A stretch of 64,000 nt of DNA, taken from the NCBI GenBank assembly GCA_961205875.1, contig OY540811.1, forward strand, positions 20,701,248-20,765,247, written 5' to 3'. The notes beneath the pieces are model-generated. The model ran no database searches, was not told the origin of the DNA, and worked only from the letters and a program-made list of their open reading frames with translations. The stretch is from Sialis fuliginosa. Lineage: Eukaryota > Arthropoda > Insecta > Megaloptera > Sialidae. Within the stretch, counting starts at the first letter, position 1. Every line of letters starts with the position of its first letter. Below are positions 1 to 13,800 of the stretch, one piece after another. Both the position numbers and the translations under genes were made by a program.

Positions 1-1572
1 CTATTGAATTTTATATAAAAAATAACATCATTAATGTCGTGGATCTTGGCTTCTGGGTGTAAGAAGCCAAGATCCATATCAAAATCACCGCGGTAGCCTC
101 AAGACTTGTATCATTAGTGTCATTTGCTCTTATTATCATTCTGCTAGAGTACAGACGATGTAGGCAAGGATTATATCACATTATAGTAGAATAGGCAACG
201 TAGAATAAAGGTTTTGAAAAATTGTACATATTAGTTTTATGTTTATAAAAATCTGGCCACTTTATATACACATTACATTATGGGTTAAAACTGGGCACGC
301 GAATTATTTTCGCTCACAATCACGCACGATTATAAGAAAAATATCATAATTATATTATTAAGATATATTATTTTGTACTAAATCAGTCTAATTGAAATTT
401 TATTTCTTTGTTCAAAATATTGATTTTAAATCATCTCTTTCATAATGAAAATATTTCTATTATATAGTTATTTGTAATATAAATTCGTTTTGATCAAATA
501 TTTTATTTTTGTGTTTTGCTTATTTTAAGTTTTTGAATAGTAAAACTAATTTTATAAAATATTTATTGAAATAATAACTATCGAAAATAACTTTTTTATC
601 TGAAAAATAATTCATGTTCGACAAAAATACACTCACGTATAGTCGCGTATACACGAATGTTTTACTTTTACTCACGATTTAGGGATGTAACGGATATTGG
701 AAAGGTAGGATTTGGGGTTGAAGATGAGGATGTGGATGCGAATGTGGATGTGAATTAAGAATTTCTTTGATAAATATTTTTTTTTGTGCAAATGTTTATT
801 TAGAAAAAAATTAATACTTAAAATTAAGTAAGTAATGGTAAGTCACATTTAATGAAAAGTTATTTTCAGGCTTTTTCGTCTTCTCAATTCGTCATAGATC
901 AAACTTCCTCCGTTAAAAAGTTGATCACTAGGGATACTAGTAAGTGGAGGTGATAAGAATTTCTGTACGACATTATATAATTTTTCTAACTAAAATGAAA
1001 ATAATGACATGGCAATGCCTCTTTTAAAATTCGCTATATTAGATAATTTTAAAAACATAATATTTGCAATAATCAATGATTGAAAATCATTTTAAAAGAT
1101 TATTATTATTTTTTAATTATCCGATGAGGGCCGCACTATAGATACTCGGGGGCCGCAGGTTAGACAAGCTTGGATTAATTACATTAGTTTGTAGTTTTGT
1201 AGAAAATATCCGTTATAATATTCTCATAAAAAAATAAGGATGCGGATGAGAACGCGGATTTTTTTAAATTCTAAGATGCGGATAAGGATACGGATGAGGA
1301 TGTGTAAATAAATTAGCAGATACGGATATCCGTTACAACTCTACTCAGGAGCACTATACAGTATATCAAAATCATGTACACTTACGTTGGGACACGGTAT
1401 GACCCAAAAAATGTGCGGCTTACACCCAGTTTTACTGAATTAAATTGATTATAACTTATAACGAGATATCGTTTGATATAGTAACAAATAAGTAAATACC
1501 TGAGGCGCTAATAAAGTGTAAAACATTGCCTGTCAAAAGAATATTTATTTATTTAATTAATTTTTATCATAC
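1..1572. other. intron of gene 1 with hAT-like repeat debris
   Basis: No gene seen. An element-like block at about 680-1345 starts with GGATGTAACGGATATTGG and ends with GGATATCCGTTACAACTC, which are inverted copies of GTAACGGATAT; inside are runs of GGATGTGGATGCG-type simple repeats. At about 1125-1172 the reverse complement reads AAGCTTGTCTAACCTGCGG, the same end type as the hAT element at 21235. Target duplications were not found, so family calls here are tentative. Confidence 0.4.
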
Positions 1573-1843
1573 CTATAATAAGTCGATGTTGGGAAAGGAA
1601 ATTGGCCCGGCGTTCTATGCGAGTTAGAATGCCTATACGTAGCAGCAGCGTGGTGTCCGTAGAACGTTCCACTCGGGTCCGAATACGTTCCGTCAACACT
1701 GGCGGTGGCTGTAGCCGGGCAGTGCAAGTGCGTGTACCCGCCGTTGGTCGTCGATACGCTCGCCGTCGCCATATTCGATGCAGAAGACGTTGGAAGTTTA
1801 CTGTTCGTGTAGACCAGTGGTATTCTTGTGTCAGATTTCAATC
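1573..1843 (-). CDS. gene 1 exon 5 (last exon inside the window)
   Basis: Exon of 271 nt with a TTTACAG acceptor and donor TATAG|GTATGA, phase 1 in and 2 out. It encodes about 90 residues starting LKSDTRIPLVYTNSK, with an Ala/Thr/Ser-rich middle and a Tyr/His-rich end (GTFYGHHAAATYRHSN). GC content is clearly above the flanks. Continuing past the donor hits a stop within a few codons, so the splice is needed. The reverse-strand frame over the same interval is a shadow. Confidence 0.78.
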
Positions 1844-4800
1844 CTGTAAATCAGAAAGAGATATTTAGAAATTGGTTTAATATGTGATATATTTGTGTTC
1901 TATCTCATACATTTAGAGCAGTAGTTCTTAACCTTTTCAAAGTCACGGAACTCTTTTGATTGTAAAAAAATGCGGAGCACTATCTTACTGAATCATTAAG
2001 GTCTTTGAAAAAACAATAAAAATATGCAGAAAATATTTTAGTTATTAAAAACTACAGCTAATACATTAATTTCCAGTCAAATATCTATTCATAAAAGCTT
2101 AATAAAAAAGTAACTTGTAAAAATTTTAAATCAAAAATGTGATACTTGAGTTTATCGGCTCTTGCAGATTTTTCATAGAAATATCAGACCTAATATGTGA
2201 TAATGCTACTCTCATTTCTTTATCAATATTTTCAAGTCTTTCACGTTTTTTGTTTTATTTAATGCTCGTAAATGTTAAAAAACCTAGTTCACACAAATAT
2301 GATGTTGAAAATTGTAGCAGAATTATCTATTTTTATGGAAATCGGCTTGCACAAAAATCCAAAATTATTCAAAGCCAGTTCAGAAAATTTTAATACGATC
2401 TGTCGACAAACTAACTATTCTATGTATATGAAACGAAAATTCGTAATTTGACATTGGTATTAACTGAAGTGAAGCAAATGGATTTAGAATCCAATTGTAA
2501 TTTTCTGTATTATGAGAAGGATAGTAATATACAATATGTTCTTCTAATAATGATCTAATCATTTATTGTTCTGTGAAATGACTGAAATAAGATTAAATAC
2601 ATAGCTCCTTAAATGAATTGTAAGTGGTAGGAATGAAAATCGGGATCGGTAGCGCTACTTGTGAATTTTTTTTATTATTTCGTGGAGCACTTGTAACATG
2701 TTCGCGGAATACCGGCTAAGAACCACTGGTTTAGAGTTTAGACCAACTAAGGCAGCACATCGAGAAAATATATTTCTCGGCTTCATCTCAAGGTAGATCT
2801 CGAAACTAGGTTAAGACCGAAACGAGAATGGTTTTAATTTGAACGAGACGAGACCAGAACGATATTGACTTAGATACAAATGAGATGAGACCAATACGAG
2901 AGAAGATATCAACTTTATTTATAAGTCTCGTCGAGAGTATTGCTGAGAGTCTCGATTTTAAATGATAATTTTAATAATTTGCAAAAATTTACGATTTCAA
3001 ATTTATACATTCACACGTGACTGAGACGAGACCGAGACGAGATTATTTAAATTTTCACGAAACGAGATCGAGACCAGACTATATAATACCAACATTATAT
3101 CATGATTTTTCTTAGAAATGAATTTAATTTCAGATGAAGTCTTTGAGATGCTAGTCGTGTGAAAATAATCGCAAAAAACGAGAAAATTTCTAAAAAAAAA
3201 CTGTTAATTTTCATTTAAAACAAAATTTGCAATTAATTTTTATACTGTTGTATATTATAAATCTATATGTAGTTGACAAAGTGACGCCGTGTAGTGGGGT
3301 TGCGTTCGATGAGGGTGAGGGGAGTTTCTTGAATAAAACCCCCGTGGTCTGGTAGATCACCTGTCAGAACATCTTCTGTTGATATTTCTAAAGAAATGTT
3401 CTGTTCTAATCGATAAGAAAACAAATATTGCTTCTTCAACGATTTGTGAACATTGAACTACTTATACATATGTACATAGGTACATATTTCTTGTTTACCA
3501 CTTTATTGGAAAAATATACAGGGTGGAGCATTTCAAGTATTATAGATTATTATCCCAGAAGTGGTTTCGAGGGGGTAATCGAATAGTAATATTTATTTGT
3601 TTTGGTCTATACTATATAAATATATAGACAAAAATAAACATATTTTTTTCATGTTCTTTTTTTCTAAAGTTTCTGGTTTCTGAGTAAAAAATTCTTGAAT
3701 GTCCAAAATTTCGAATTATTGTATTAGATATCTTGGAAAGATAAAAATAAAAAAAAATTCAATGAAAGATGCGTGTTTTTCACGTAAAATAAGATTATTA
3801 AATAAAAAATATAGGTTCCTATTTAAAAAAATTATCTTGTAAAAAAACAAATAAACATTACTATACGATTACCCCCTCACAACCAAACATTTTTTGGTTG
3901 AAACATTATTTTCAAATATGCGATGGTTCTGAGTTAAAAAACTGTAACACTTTAAATGCCTCGTCCTGTATAATAAGGAAATTGATTAATTTTTGACATT
4001 TTAAACATTTATAAATGGCCGGTTAATATTTATAAGCATGTTGGAGGAGTTGTCTTTATAACTAGCAGAGTAAATTTTAACTAACAGTAAGGCCGTAAGT
4101 CGGCAGTGGCATGGTTTCAATTAAAATATGATGTAAATAATATATAGCTCATTCTTGGTTTCTGACTACTAGTTTGTGTAATAATTAGGTGAGCAATGAT
4201 TATATATAACCAATAAACTGTTGAATGAAAATAACCGATTTTACTAAAACTTTATTTAGATAGATAGGTATATTAATTAATTACTAGGAAAGTAATTGAT
4301 AGTTTTATATAATCTTTTCAGTCTTCATATGGTTTAAAAAATGGATACATTTTAATGTAATTTTTGATTACATTATTGATACATTAAAAAGTACATACTT
4401 TTTCAATTTATTAGATTGAATGTAATAAAAATTAAAGAAAATATCCCGAGGTTATATTTTTTAATTAAAGTTCTATATGTATTCCACAGTATCCTTAGTT
4501 GAAAAGCAGTTTTATTAATTTATGTAGGATGTGCAAATATTAGATTGTATTGATTATATCTAGAAAATATTAATTATAATATACGATAAATACAATATAA
4601 ACATTTAATTTTAATATGATAACACATAATTTAGATAAATTTTGTTACGGTTAATTCTTGTAGTCATCGATATTTGGACATCGGGAAATGTGTGTGAAAA
4701 ATTGATGACAAGAGTTGACTCTAAATAACTAACAGATAACTTAAAAAGTAAGTGAAGGAATGTATGGTAAAAATTTTATTTCGGTGTCTATTAACCTGTT

Positions 4801-7800
4801 TTAATTCTTTGTTTGAAATTGTTAATGTTACATTCATACGTACATTTTTTTGTTTAATAATTAAATGCATTTATAAAATAAAATGTTACAATAATTAGAA
4901 ACCATTTCAGAAAGCTACTTACCACAAGTTACGTTGTATACATTAATTGAACCATAATACCTTATCAATAATTTACCCAAAAATCACATATAAAGGGTTA
5001 AATCATAGCAGAACAAAAAAAAATCCCCAATGCATGTAAACGCATTATACATTTTAATGGTTCACAATACATTGTAACATCATCAAGTCATCAGCCCCAT
5101 GACATGGAAAGTGGGTGAAGGGAAAGGGACGGGGGCAGTAGATCACCCCCTCGCGGAATTGCAATTTCACCCCCTGTGGTGTATCGTTGTGTACTTTTTA
5201 ATAATCTCAGCAAGTCGGGGAAATCTGTCGAACTAAACCGCGATTTTCGACTGTGTTATGTATATTGAATATGAGAGTTGGCCAGGAGCAAAAGAGATTA
5301 ACTCCAATAACAATTTGCTAGATATTTTATGTATTGATAATGCCAATAAATTATAAAATTTTGTATTATATATATATTTAACTTGAGCTTACGTGTGTAA
5401 TAGTTTTTTCAGTTATTATTTGTAGAATGCTTAATCTGTAAGTTACAAATAAAACAAGCTAGATGTATTTAAGTGCTTTAAATAAAGTGTTCTGAAAAGT
5501 TTAATATTAAAATATCCACGCGTTTAAAAAACTATTTTTGTAAACAAAAAAAACTTAATATTTAAATTTTCAAGTAATTTAATAAAAAAAATCGTGTGTT
5601 TTTTTCTGAGCTTTAAATCAAGTTGGTTCTCAAATACTATTTTTATCTACTGATTGGGCTCAATACGCTAACATGTATGTCACATATGCATATTTTTTTT
5701 GTAGTACTATTTAAATTGAATAAAAACCGTTTTGCGTAAACACATAACATATTACATATGTCAATTTCAACAATCATTTTTTGTTAATATGTACTATAAG
5801 GGCTGTTATAGAACAATAGAGATTTTGGTGTACTCACGAAACCATAAAACTAACAAAAAGTAAATTCCTGATAAGTATTGGTCAAAATATTCAGCGATCT
5901 AACAGGGGGGAAATTATTACAACAAGATTACTAAAAAAAATCTACAAATACAGATTATCTACACTTGAACGTAAAAGAGGGTGTATTTGTGAAAATATTT
6001 TCCGCTGCATTTTGATGTCAATGTCAACTTCTTGGATTAACGAATAATGTCAAAGAAATACCGCATGAAAACGATTTCTCTGTTAACCGTTTCAAAAGAA
6101 AACGTTCACATACACGTTTCTGTGATGCATTTGATTGTTCATTACTGTGGCAATGTTACAGGTTGTCTTGTATGTAATATAAGGTAATATACTCTTCTTA
6201 AACTCTATTATCTATTATCGATATAGGTCACGGATACAAAGATAAAGGTTATATTGTGATAATAGGATAATGGTTATTTTTTATGGGAGAAAATTTATCT
6301 ATTATTTGTTGAACGGAGAACCATAATCAGTATTTTTATATATTTATAAATTCTTATTAAAATAAAATTACCGTTCGATTTTAAACCGGAAAGGAAGGCT
6401 TCTGAATTCAACATCTCCCTATCAATGTTCATAATAACGTAATAATTCAGTTAAATATTTTAAGTATAAATATTAAAAGGTTGGTTCTTGAATCTTTTTG
6501 TGTTGATGTTATACATAAATATCATTAGCGGGATGATATTAGAAAATTAGCCGACAACAAACAACGAAAACTGGGGATTGAATTAAGAATGCTGAATATG
6601 ATGATGACGATGATATTAAATTTATAATATACAATTTTTAATTCGCATATTATATATTGATATACCTATTTATAAAGGTATGTAATAAGTATTAAAGGTT
6701 TTCTTACCATTAGTTGAAGTTTCTGGTGACGATTGGTCGAATTCTGGAACGTACTGCTCACTGTCATCAGTACCACAACTACTACCTGAAAGAAAAAAGG
6801 AATGAAATGAATTGTATATCTGGAAGTAACATCTTATTTATAGGTAGGTATATCTAATATGTGAAAGTGTAGATACGTATAAAAAAAATTACATATAGGT
6901 ACCTATATATGTTTACATTTATAAAAATATTTTGATATAATTATGAAATGTATAGAAGGGAATAGACGGTAAGTACTACGAGGCCGTATTGACCATGTAG
7001 GCAGACTAGATACGGCCTAAAGGCCCTCACCATAAAAAACATCTACCAAATCGTATTCTATGAAATATCTATATAAAAAATTGGTCAATACACACAAGCG
7101 TAACCTCGCTACCAATTTTTTTTTTAGATTTTTTGAGCCAGTAGTTACCGAGCTAGATGGAGGGGGGGAGCAAAATAAATGAAGTTTGGAGCCCACTACA
7201 GACGCCATTTTTGATTTAGAAAAAAATAAGAAAGAGTAGGTATAAAAAATAATATTTTTTTGCCTGGCTTTAGCTCCTTAGCGCCCCACTTGCAAATATG
7301 TTTTTTTAATTTTAATATCTTTGTCTAGAGGGCATCGTTTTACATCTATATCTATAAAAATGAATGTTCGTTTGTGTGTGACTTATAGATTCGGGAATTA
7401 CTGAACCGATTTCAATGCGGTTTTCACCAATAGTTAGATAATTTTTACGAGCAGTATCGTGGCTAATAATATTTTATGAAAATCTAAGATTTAACATCAA
7501 AAGATTAAAAATAATCTTTTGCACAGCGTCTTTTGTTTCCATGATGTCAGAGCATACGACTGTCATTTATATAAAAACACAGTAGCCATGGAATAAAGAA
7601 TTCTATAATTTTTCGGTTTCAGTATTTTATTAATTTAGGTCACTATGGTTACGTCTCTCAAATATTTTGTCGAACAATTAGATGATTTTTGACACATGCT
7701 AACAATTAAATATAATAATAATAATAATAATAATAATAAATTTTATTTGTTATGTTCGACCATTGGTTAGGTATACAAAACGTCAATATGTGGTATACAA

Positions 7801-10800
7801 TATACATAAATAAACAAAAATATATACATAATATATAAATTTTTTTTTTTTTTTTTTTTTACTGCAATATAAAATAATTAAGCTAATAGCACTCAGCAAT
7901 GCTGTATGGTTCCTTCATTATGAAGTACTGCTTTAAATGTATTTTGTATGTTTTTGAGGTTTTTAATATGCCAGGAAGAGTGTTTATAAGTTTGTTATAC
8001 ATATAATCTGGAGATCTTTCATAAAAGGTAGTTTTATGGTATATCTCTTGAATTCTACCTCTAAAGTCATAATTTGCAATTTTCCTTTCTTCTTTTTTGC
8101 TTTTGATATTTTTTAATAATTCTGTTGCATATATACCATAAATAGTTAATAAATTGTTAGTTTTAAAAATACCTCTAAGTGATTTTTTTTGATCATAATT
8201 AAAAATTAGTCTTAAAATTTTTTTCTGTATAACAAACACTCTTCCAGCCTCTGAAGTACTTCCCCACAGAAGGATACCATACCTCATTGCAGAGTACACA
8301 AAAATACTAGACATCGGGTCCAATGCGCTAGTATTCAATACAAATTTTAAGTTTCTAGCTAATATAGTTTACGAGATATTTTGATTTGACTGAAAAGAAT
8401 GGGCGACAAAGTGAGATTAATAGGGTTTATTCGGAACGAATTATATAATGTTATTGTAATATTTAATTACAAATTAAAATTAAAAATAAATATTTTTTTA
8501 AAACCATTTTCAATCATTTTAAACTTTTAAGTATGTATATTTATGAATTTTTATTTCTCGAAATTTTTTTTTTTTAATTCTAATAACCCTTAAATGGTTC
8601 ACCACAAATTTTTCCTAGTGTCCAATGCGGCCCTGGATATTGATGCACATATTTAATGGCTATTAAATTTAAATGAGTTATTATGAAAGATATACTATCA
8701 AGAAAGAATTAAAAAGAAGAAGAATCGAATGTATATTTAGAAATAAATAGCAACTATTCATAAATTTAAAACCATGAAGACTTTGCATCCATTACATCAA
8801 AATTCCCAATTCAAAACATCGACAGCAAAAAAGACAATCCTGTCTGTACCTACTACATCATCATCAACAAAAAAAAAATCACGCGTCAATAAAAAAAACT
8901 CGTAATTCGTGCTCCAATTGACCAATGAGCATTGAAATAATTTACAGTTGCGATTTAAAATTCATGCGTAAAAAATAGACGCACGTATTACAGCCCCCAA
9001 CAACAGCAATGATACTCTGCGATAACGGAACGAAATCCGACTAAAAACCTTTTAATAATGAGTGAACGAGCGCTCCGTGGCATCTCCCACAGGGTTGTGC
9101 ACTTAGTACGTCCACCATTTAACACCGTGCATCATTGATGAGCTCGTAATGGGCGATCCCGGCGTGTTGCGCGCCCCGAAAGACGCGCCCGTTGCAGAGA
9201 CGTAACAATGAACAGGGCTGGACGTATCGTATCTTTAAGTTTTTTGATGTGAATACGTCTATTATTTTATTTCAGATACTTGATGGGCATTTCAGAAACA
9301 TTACGTAACGCGCTGAGATCAGTTTGCGCGCCAGCGAAAATTTATAATCAGTGTAAATCGGCACTCAGAGCAGCTACCAAGCGGGTTTTGATCTCAAATT
9401 ATAGATCTCGATTAGATCTACGTGATATAAGTACAAATCAAATATATAACCAGTTTTAATGAGTTAAAAACTTTATACTATAAAAAAATAATTAAATTTC
9501 GAATTTCCACGATTTTGCTTGTAAATATTAACTAATTGAATTGACAAAAAAACAGTATACAAGAATATATTCTCTAAGCGATAACGTTTTCAATTTTACT
9601 AAATGTGCATTAGATTTAACAAAGTGAGCAATGAACGTTCAGTTATAGATTTATAGAATAATCTTACCTATATCTTGTATCAAAATTTATTTTCATATGA
9701 AGCATTATAGTATAATAGATAGTTATTAGCTACCCAAATATAGGCGTGTTATTTCTAAAATATGAGTAATTTTCCTGATCATGAACCAGAAAATAATAAC
9801 AAACTACCCTTAGTTGAGGCAATCTTTGTGAGCCCAATATATTTATATAGTTTAAAATGGGGACTCAATTTCCACCTTTTTAAGGATTAAAGAAATAATG
9901 AAGCAAACGATTCATTGTCAGTGAATTAAACCATATAGTATTAGATATATTAATATAAAATTAAAATAAATCATTGATCAATAAATCACATTGTTTTGCT
10001 GATTCAAAAGAATCGAGTTACTAAAAATACTTGCTTTTCCTCCATATCTAATGTGTTTTTAAGTTAATAAAAATTTTTTTAAATCAAAACTCTTTTTGAA
10101 ATATATGTATTTATTTTATTATCCTTGCGCTTGTTTAATCTCCCACGGGACTTGCTTATATTTAAAAAATATACCAAATAAATAATACAGTGAAACTTCG
10201 ATGTAACGCTCTCGTTTGTAGCGCCATCCCGTGTATCACGCGCTTTTGCCATGGCCCCGATCCCGACACGTAAATTAATATACAAACATTCCTGTTTTTA
10301 ACGCTCACAGATCTCGTTTATAATGTGTAAAAGTTTGTTAACCTTTTGTGTTGACAACGAAAATTTATTGTCAAAATTCTTCAAATCAACAACGCAACAT
10401 TTGTTCTGCAAGTGTTGACCATTCCAAACTCTGGATACGGTAACGAATGATTATTATTTTTAATAAAAATGACGGCTGCTTATAAACGGAAGACTTTAGC
10501 GGAAAAATAGCGATTTTACGAAAATGTGACGAAAACAAAGTGTTGAAACAAAAAGATTTAGCGAAGACTAATGATTCTACATTTAAACATATTTTTAGGA
10601 ACAATATTTATTTTCCAATTTATTTCACACGTATTACCCTACTTACTCCATTTTTAACACGTTTTTGATTCCATCCACTCAAGACCGTTACAACGAAGTT
10701 TCACTGTAATTTAATTTTCATCCGTTACAAAATAGAACATTGTAAAAATATAAAATTAATTTATTATTTAAAAATATATTTTTGTATGAGAAACATATTT

Positions 10801-13800
10801 AATGTCCTTTAAATGTCAGTAAATAAATAAACTTATTTAAAAGTAGAATTTTCACGCGATTTCGGCCGCGTGCATTTCATAATCGGTAAAACCGGCTGTT
10901 GTAATAGCGTGGACACCATATATAAAGAGCATGGCTCGTTCATTCTGTATTAACATAATCGTGTAATATTTCTTCAAAACAGGGAGAAAGATGCGGTGAC
11001 GTTTGGGATATATCTATCTCGTTTTCTAAGAAGAATGAAATGGTTACTCCTCTTTAAATAAGGACAAATATATCAATCAATCAAATCAATTTATATCTCT
11101 TTCTTTTGACACGACTATGTTTTCGAGTCAGATGCGTGGTCCATGTTCTAAAGTCCTCATCCAATCTGCAGGATCTCTGGAGATTGGGTCGTGTATAGGC
11201 AGGTCAGGGCAATTATATATAAAAAAACACTACTTACTATAACAGTACCCGATTTACCCTCACTCTACCTCCCTACAAATTCAGATTGGGTGTTGTATAA
11301 GGGCCTTAAGTCTATGGTGGACACTACATTTTCATCACAGCGTAGTGCGCGGTGATGATTATAGGTACATCTACATCACAGAGTACGTTTACACAGCGCT
11401 TTTATTCCGGTTTAACTATAACCGATGTAATAAAACCGTTTCAAGTGGTGGTGTTTACACATACGAGAATAAGTGACGTCAGCTGGAATTATAATTCCGA
11501 TTTGAAATACGCTATAAGTTCGATGGTGTACCAACAAGAAATCTCAAAAATATTTCGTCTCTTTTATGTCCCACAAATCACATTTCTTTTGTTTTCCATC
11601 TCTTCGTCTCGGGTGTTTTAACCATATTTTAACTGACGACGCTTTTTCAAATGTTAATGCGAAGTGCATTACGATGAAATCTCTATACTCCGTAGATACT
11701 TATATTTTTTGAGGTTGGCTAAATAGGTATAACTATGTTCATGCAGTTTACACGCATTTTTACTCCTGCTCTATCCCGGTTTACTTATGCTATTCCCGTA
11801 GACCAAGAGGAATAGCATAACTAAACCCGATTAGTTATGTCAGGTGTTAAGTGCCGTTTACACGGACTCTTACACCCGGTTTTATTACATCGGTTTTAGT
11901 TAAACCGGAATAAAAGCACTGTGTAAACGTACTCACAGAATCACAGCTCTCATTGATTAGTATCCTTCTCATTTTATACATTTTTATAAAGATGGCTACA
12001 CATGTAACTGCAAACTTGACAAGCATTCATGATTCATCATTTTGTACAAGCAGTATGTAGGATAATTTTGCACAATCATTTTAATTGTACAAGCCGCTTG
12101 AAGATGGATTGAATTTAAATCATGCAAGCTTGACAAGCTTAGCAAGCTGCGCTTGCACAAGCGAAACTGAACGTGTGTACTAAGAACGTGCAGGTTTGTA
12201 CAAGCAAACGTCAGTCGTAAGTGAGCTCAACAGGTTGCTGTAAATCTTTAGTGGGGGGTTGTAGTTTCTCTCATGATCGTATCCTTTTTAATTAAAGGTG
12301 ACAAAAGATTCAAATAAGTTTCTTCATTCATTCTGAGATAATTATACCAATCACGCGGATATATCTTCAATTACTCAGTAAATTAATGTGGGAATATGTT
12401 TTTTTCATTAACCACTCTACACCACAATTCTTCTTTCGCGTTTTCTTCTTGTGGATAAGGCAAAAAGCAGTCAAAACGAGCGCATCGTCGTCCGAACTTA
12501 ACATAGTCCGCTTGTTTAAGCATACTTGTACCCGTGTGGTGGTGTCAGGGAAATTGTGCGTGCTTTTACAAAAAGTTGGATCATGCATATTTGTCAAGTT
12601 TGCAGTTACGTGTGTAGCCACCTTAAGAAAGATCATTTTTAAATTCCTAACGCGTGCCTGATCTAAATAATCAATTTTAATTTATTGTTTATATCAATAT
12701 CACAACTACCTTTAATTCCTTCTTTTCATTTTAATATAAGTAGTGCGATTTTGAAAAATAAAAATTATAATTTTTTCTCACAATACTTGTTACACCAATA
12801 ACTTAATACAACTGATTGATATAAATAGTTAATTACATTACATTTTCTTTTGAGTTTACTTATTCATTTTATTAGAAACAATAATTTGATAAAAAAATGT
12901 GGAATTTCCCTACTTTTCAAAATAAAAGACTCATATGTTTATAATAAATACAGTACCTAAATATTAAAATAAATAAAAAACTCATAAAAAAATTTGAATT
13001 AAAAAATGTTTATTAATTAAAAATTATTTTTTATTGTTCATTATAAACATGATAGGTACTGTACTTATAATTTACCAGTATATTGTTCAACATAATTTGG
13101 ACAAATATAATAATTTAATATCACATAAATGAAATTTAAATATTCAGAAGTCACAACAGGCGACCGACCGGCTTTATCAGTAGCTTGGCGAGTACGGGGT
13201 GGGTGGATGGGGGAGGGCACACGAGTATAACGACGGGACTACTCAGTGGCGCTTCATACTAAAATAACAGACATTTGAGGTAACAATTACAATATGTATA
13301 CAGAATGTACTGTATTATGTATTTATTTGAATAATATAAGTTACATTCAATGCAAGATAAAGTGTGGTTTATATTTAGGTACAGAATGTATAGTGTAGAA
13401 TTATTTTTAAACTAGAAATATAAAGGACATGAATGCCACTTAAAAATTATTTAAACTACCAATATGACAATAATAGATAGGAATATTTTCAATAATTTCA
13501 CGAACCGGAAAACCGTTCCGGTTTACTCCAGTACACTACGAACCCTGGGGATATAGGTATATCGTTTGACACTTTACTTGCTCAATTCGAAAAATTTTCG
13601 ACTCAGTTTTTAAACATTAAAGCAAAAAAAAATATAATAAATACAAGGCCCTCACTTGTTTCAAAATTATTTTACTTCGTTCGATATTTAAAAAGATTTC
13701 ATACCCCTCTCTTAAAAAAAATTAGAAAACAGACCCCCCCCCCACCATGCTCGTAGGACTAATTAATGAGTCAAAAAATCTAATATCTGCCATTAGTTAT

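Noticed and set aside
1602-1868. Plus-strand Arg/Val-rich frame
   Set aside because: Shadow of gene 1 exon 5, which has proper splice sites on the minus strand.
12386-12661. Plus-strand 91-codon frame
   Set aside because: Antisense to the broken Harbinger transposase, which explains the interval.
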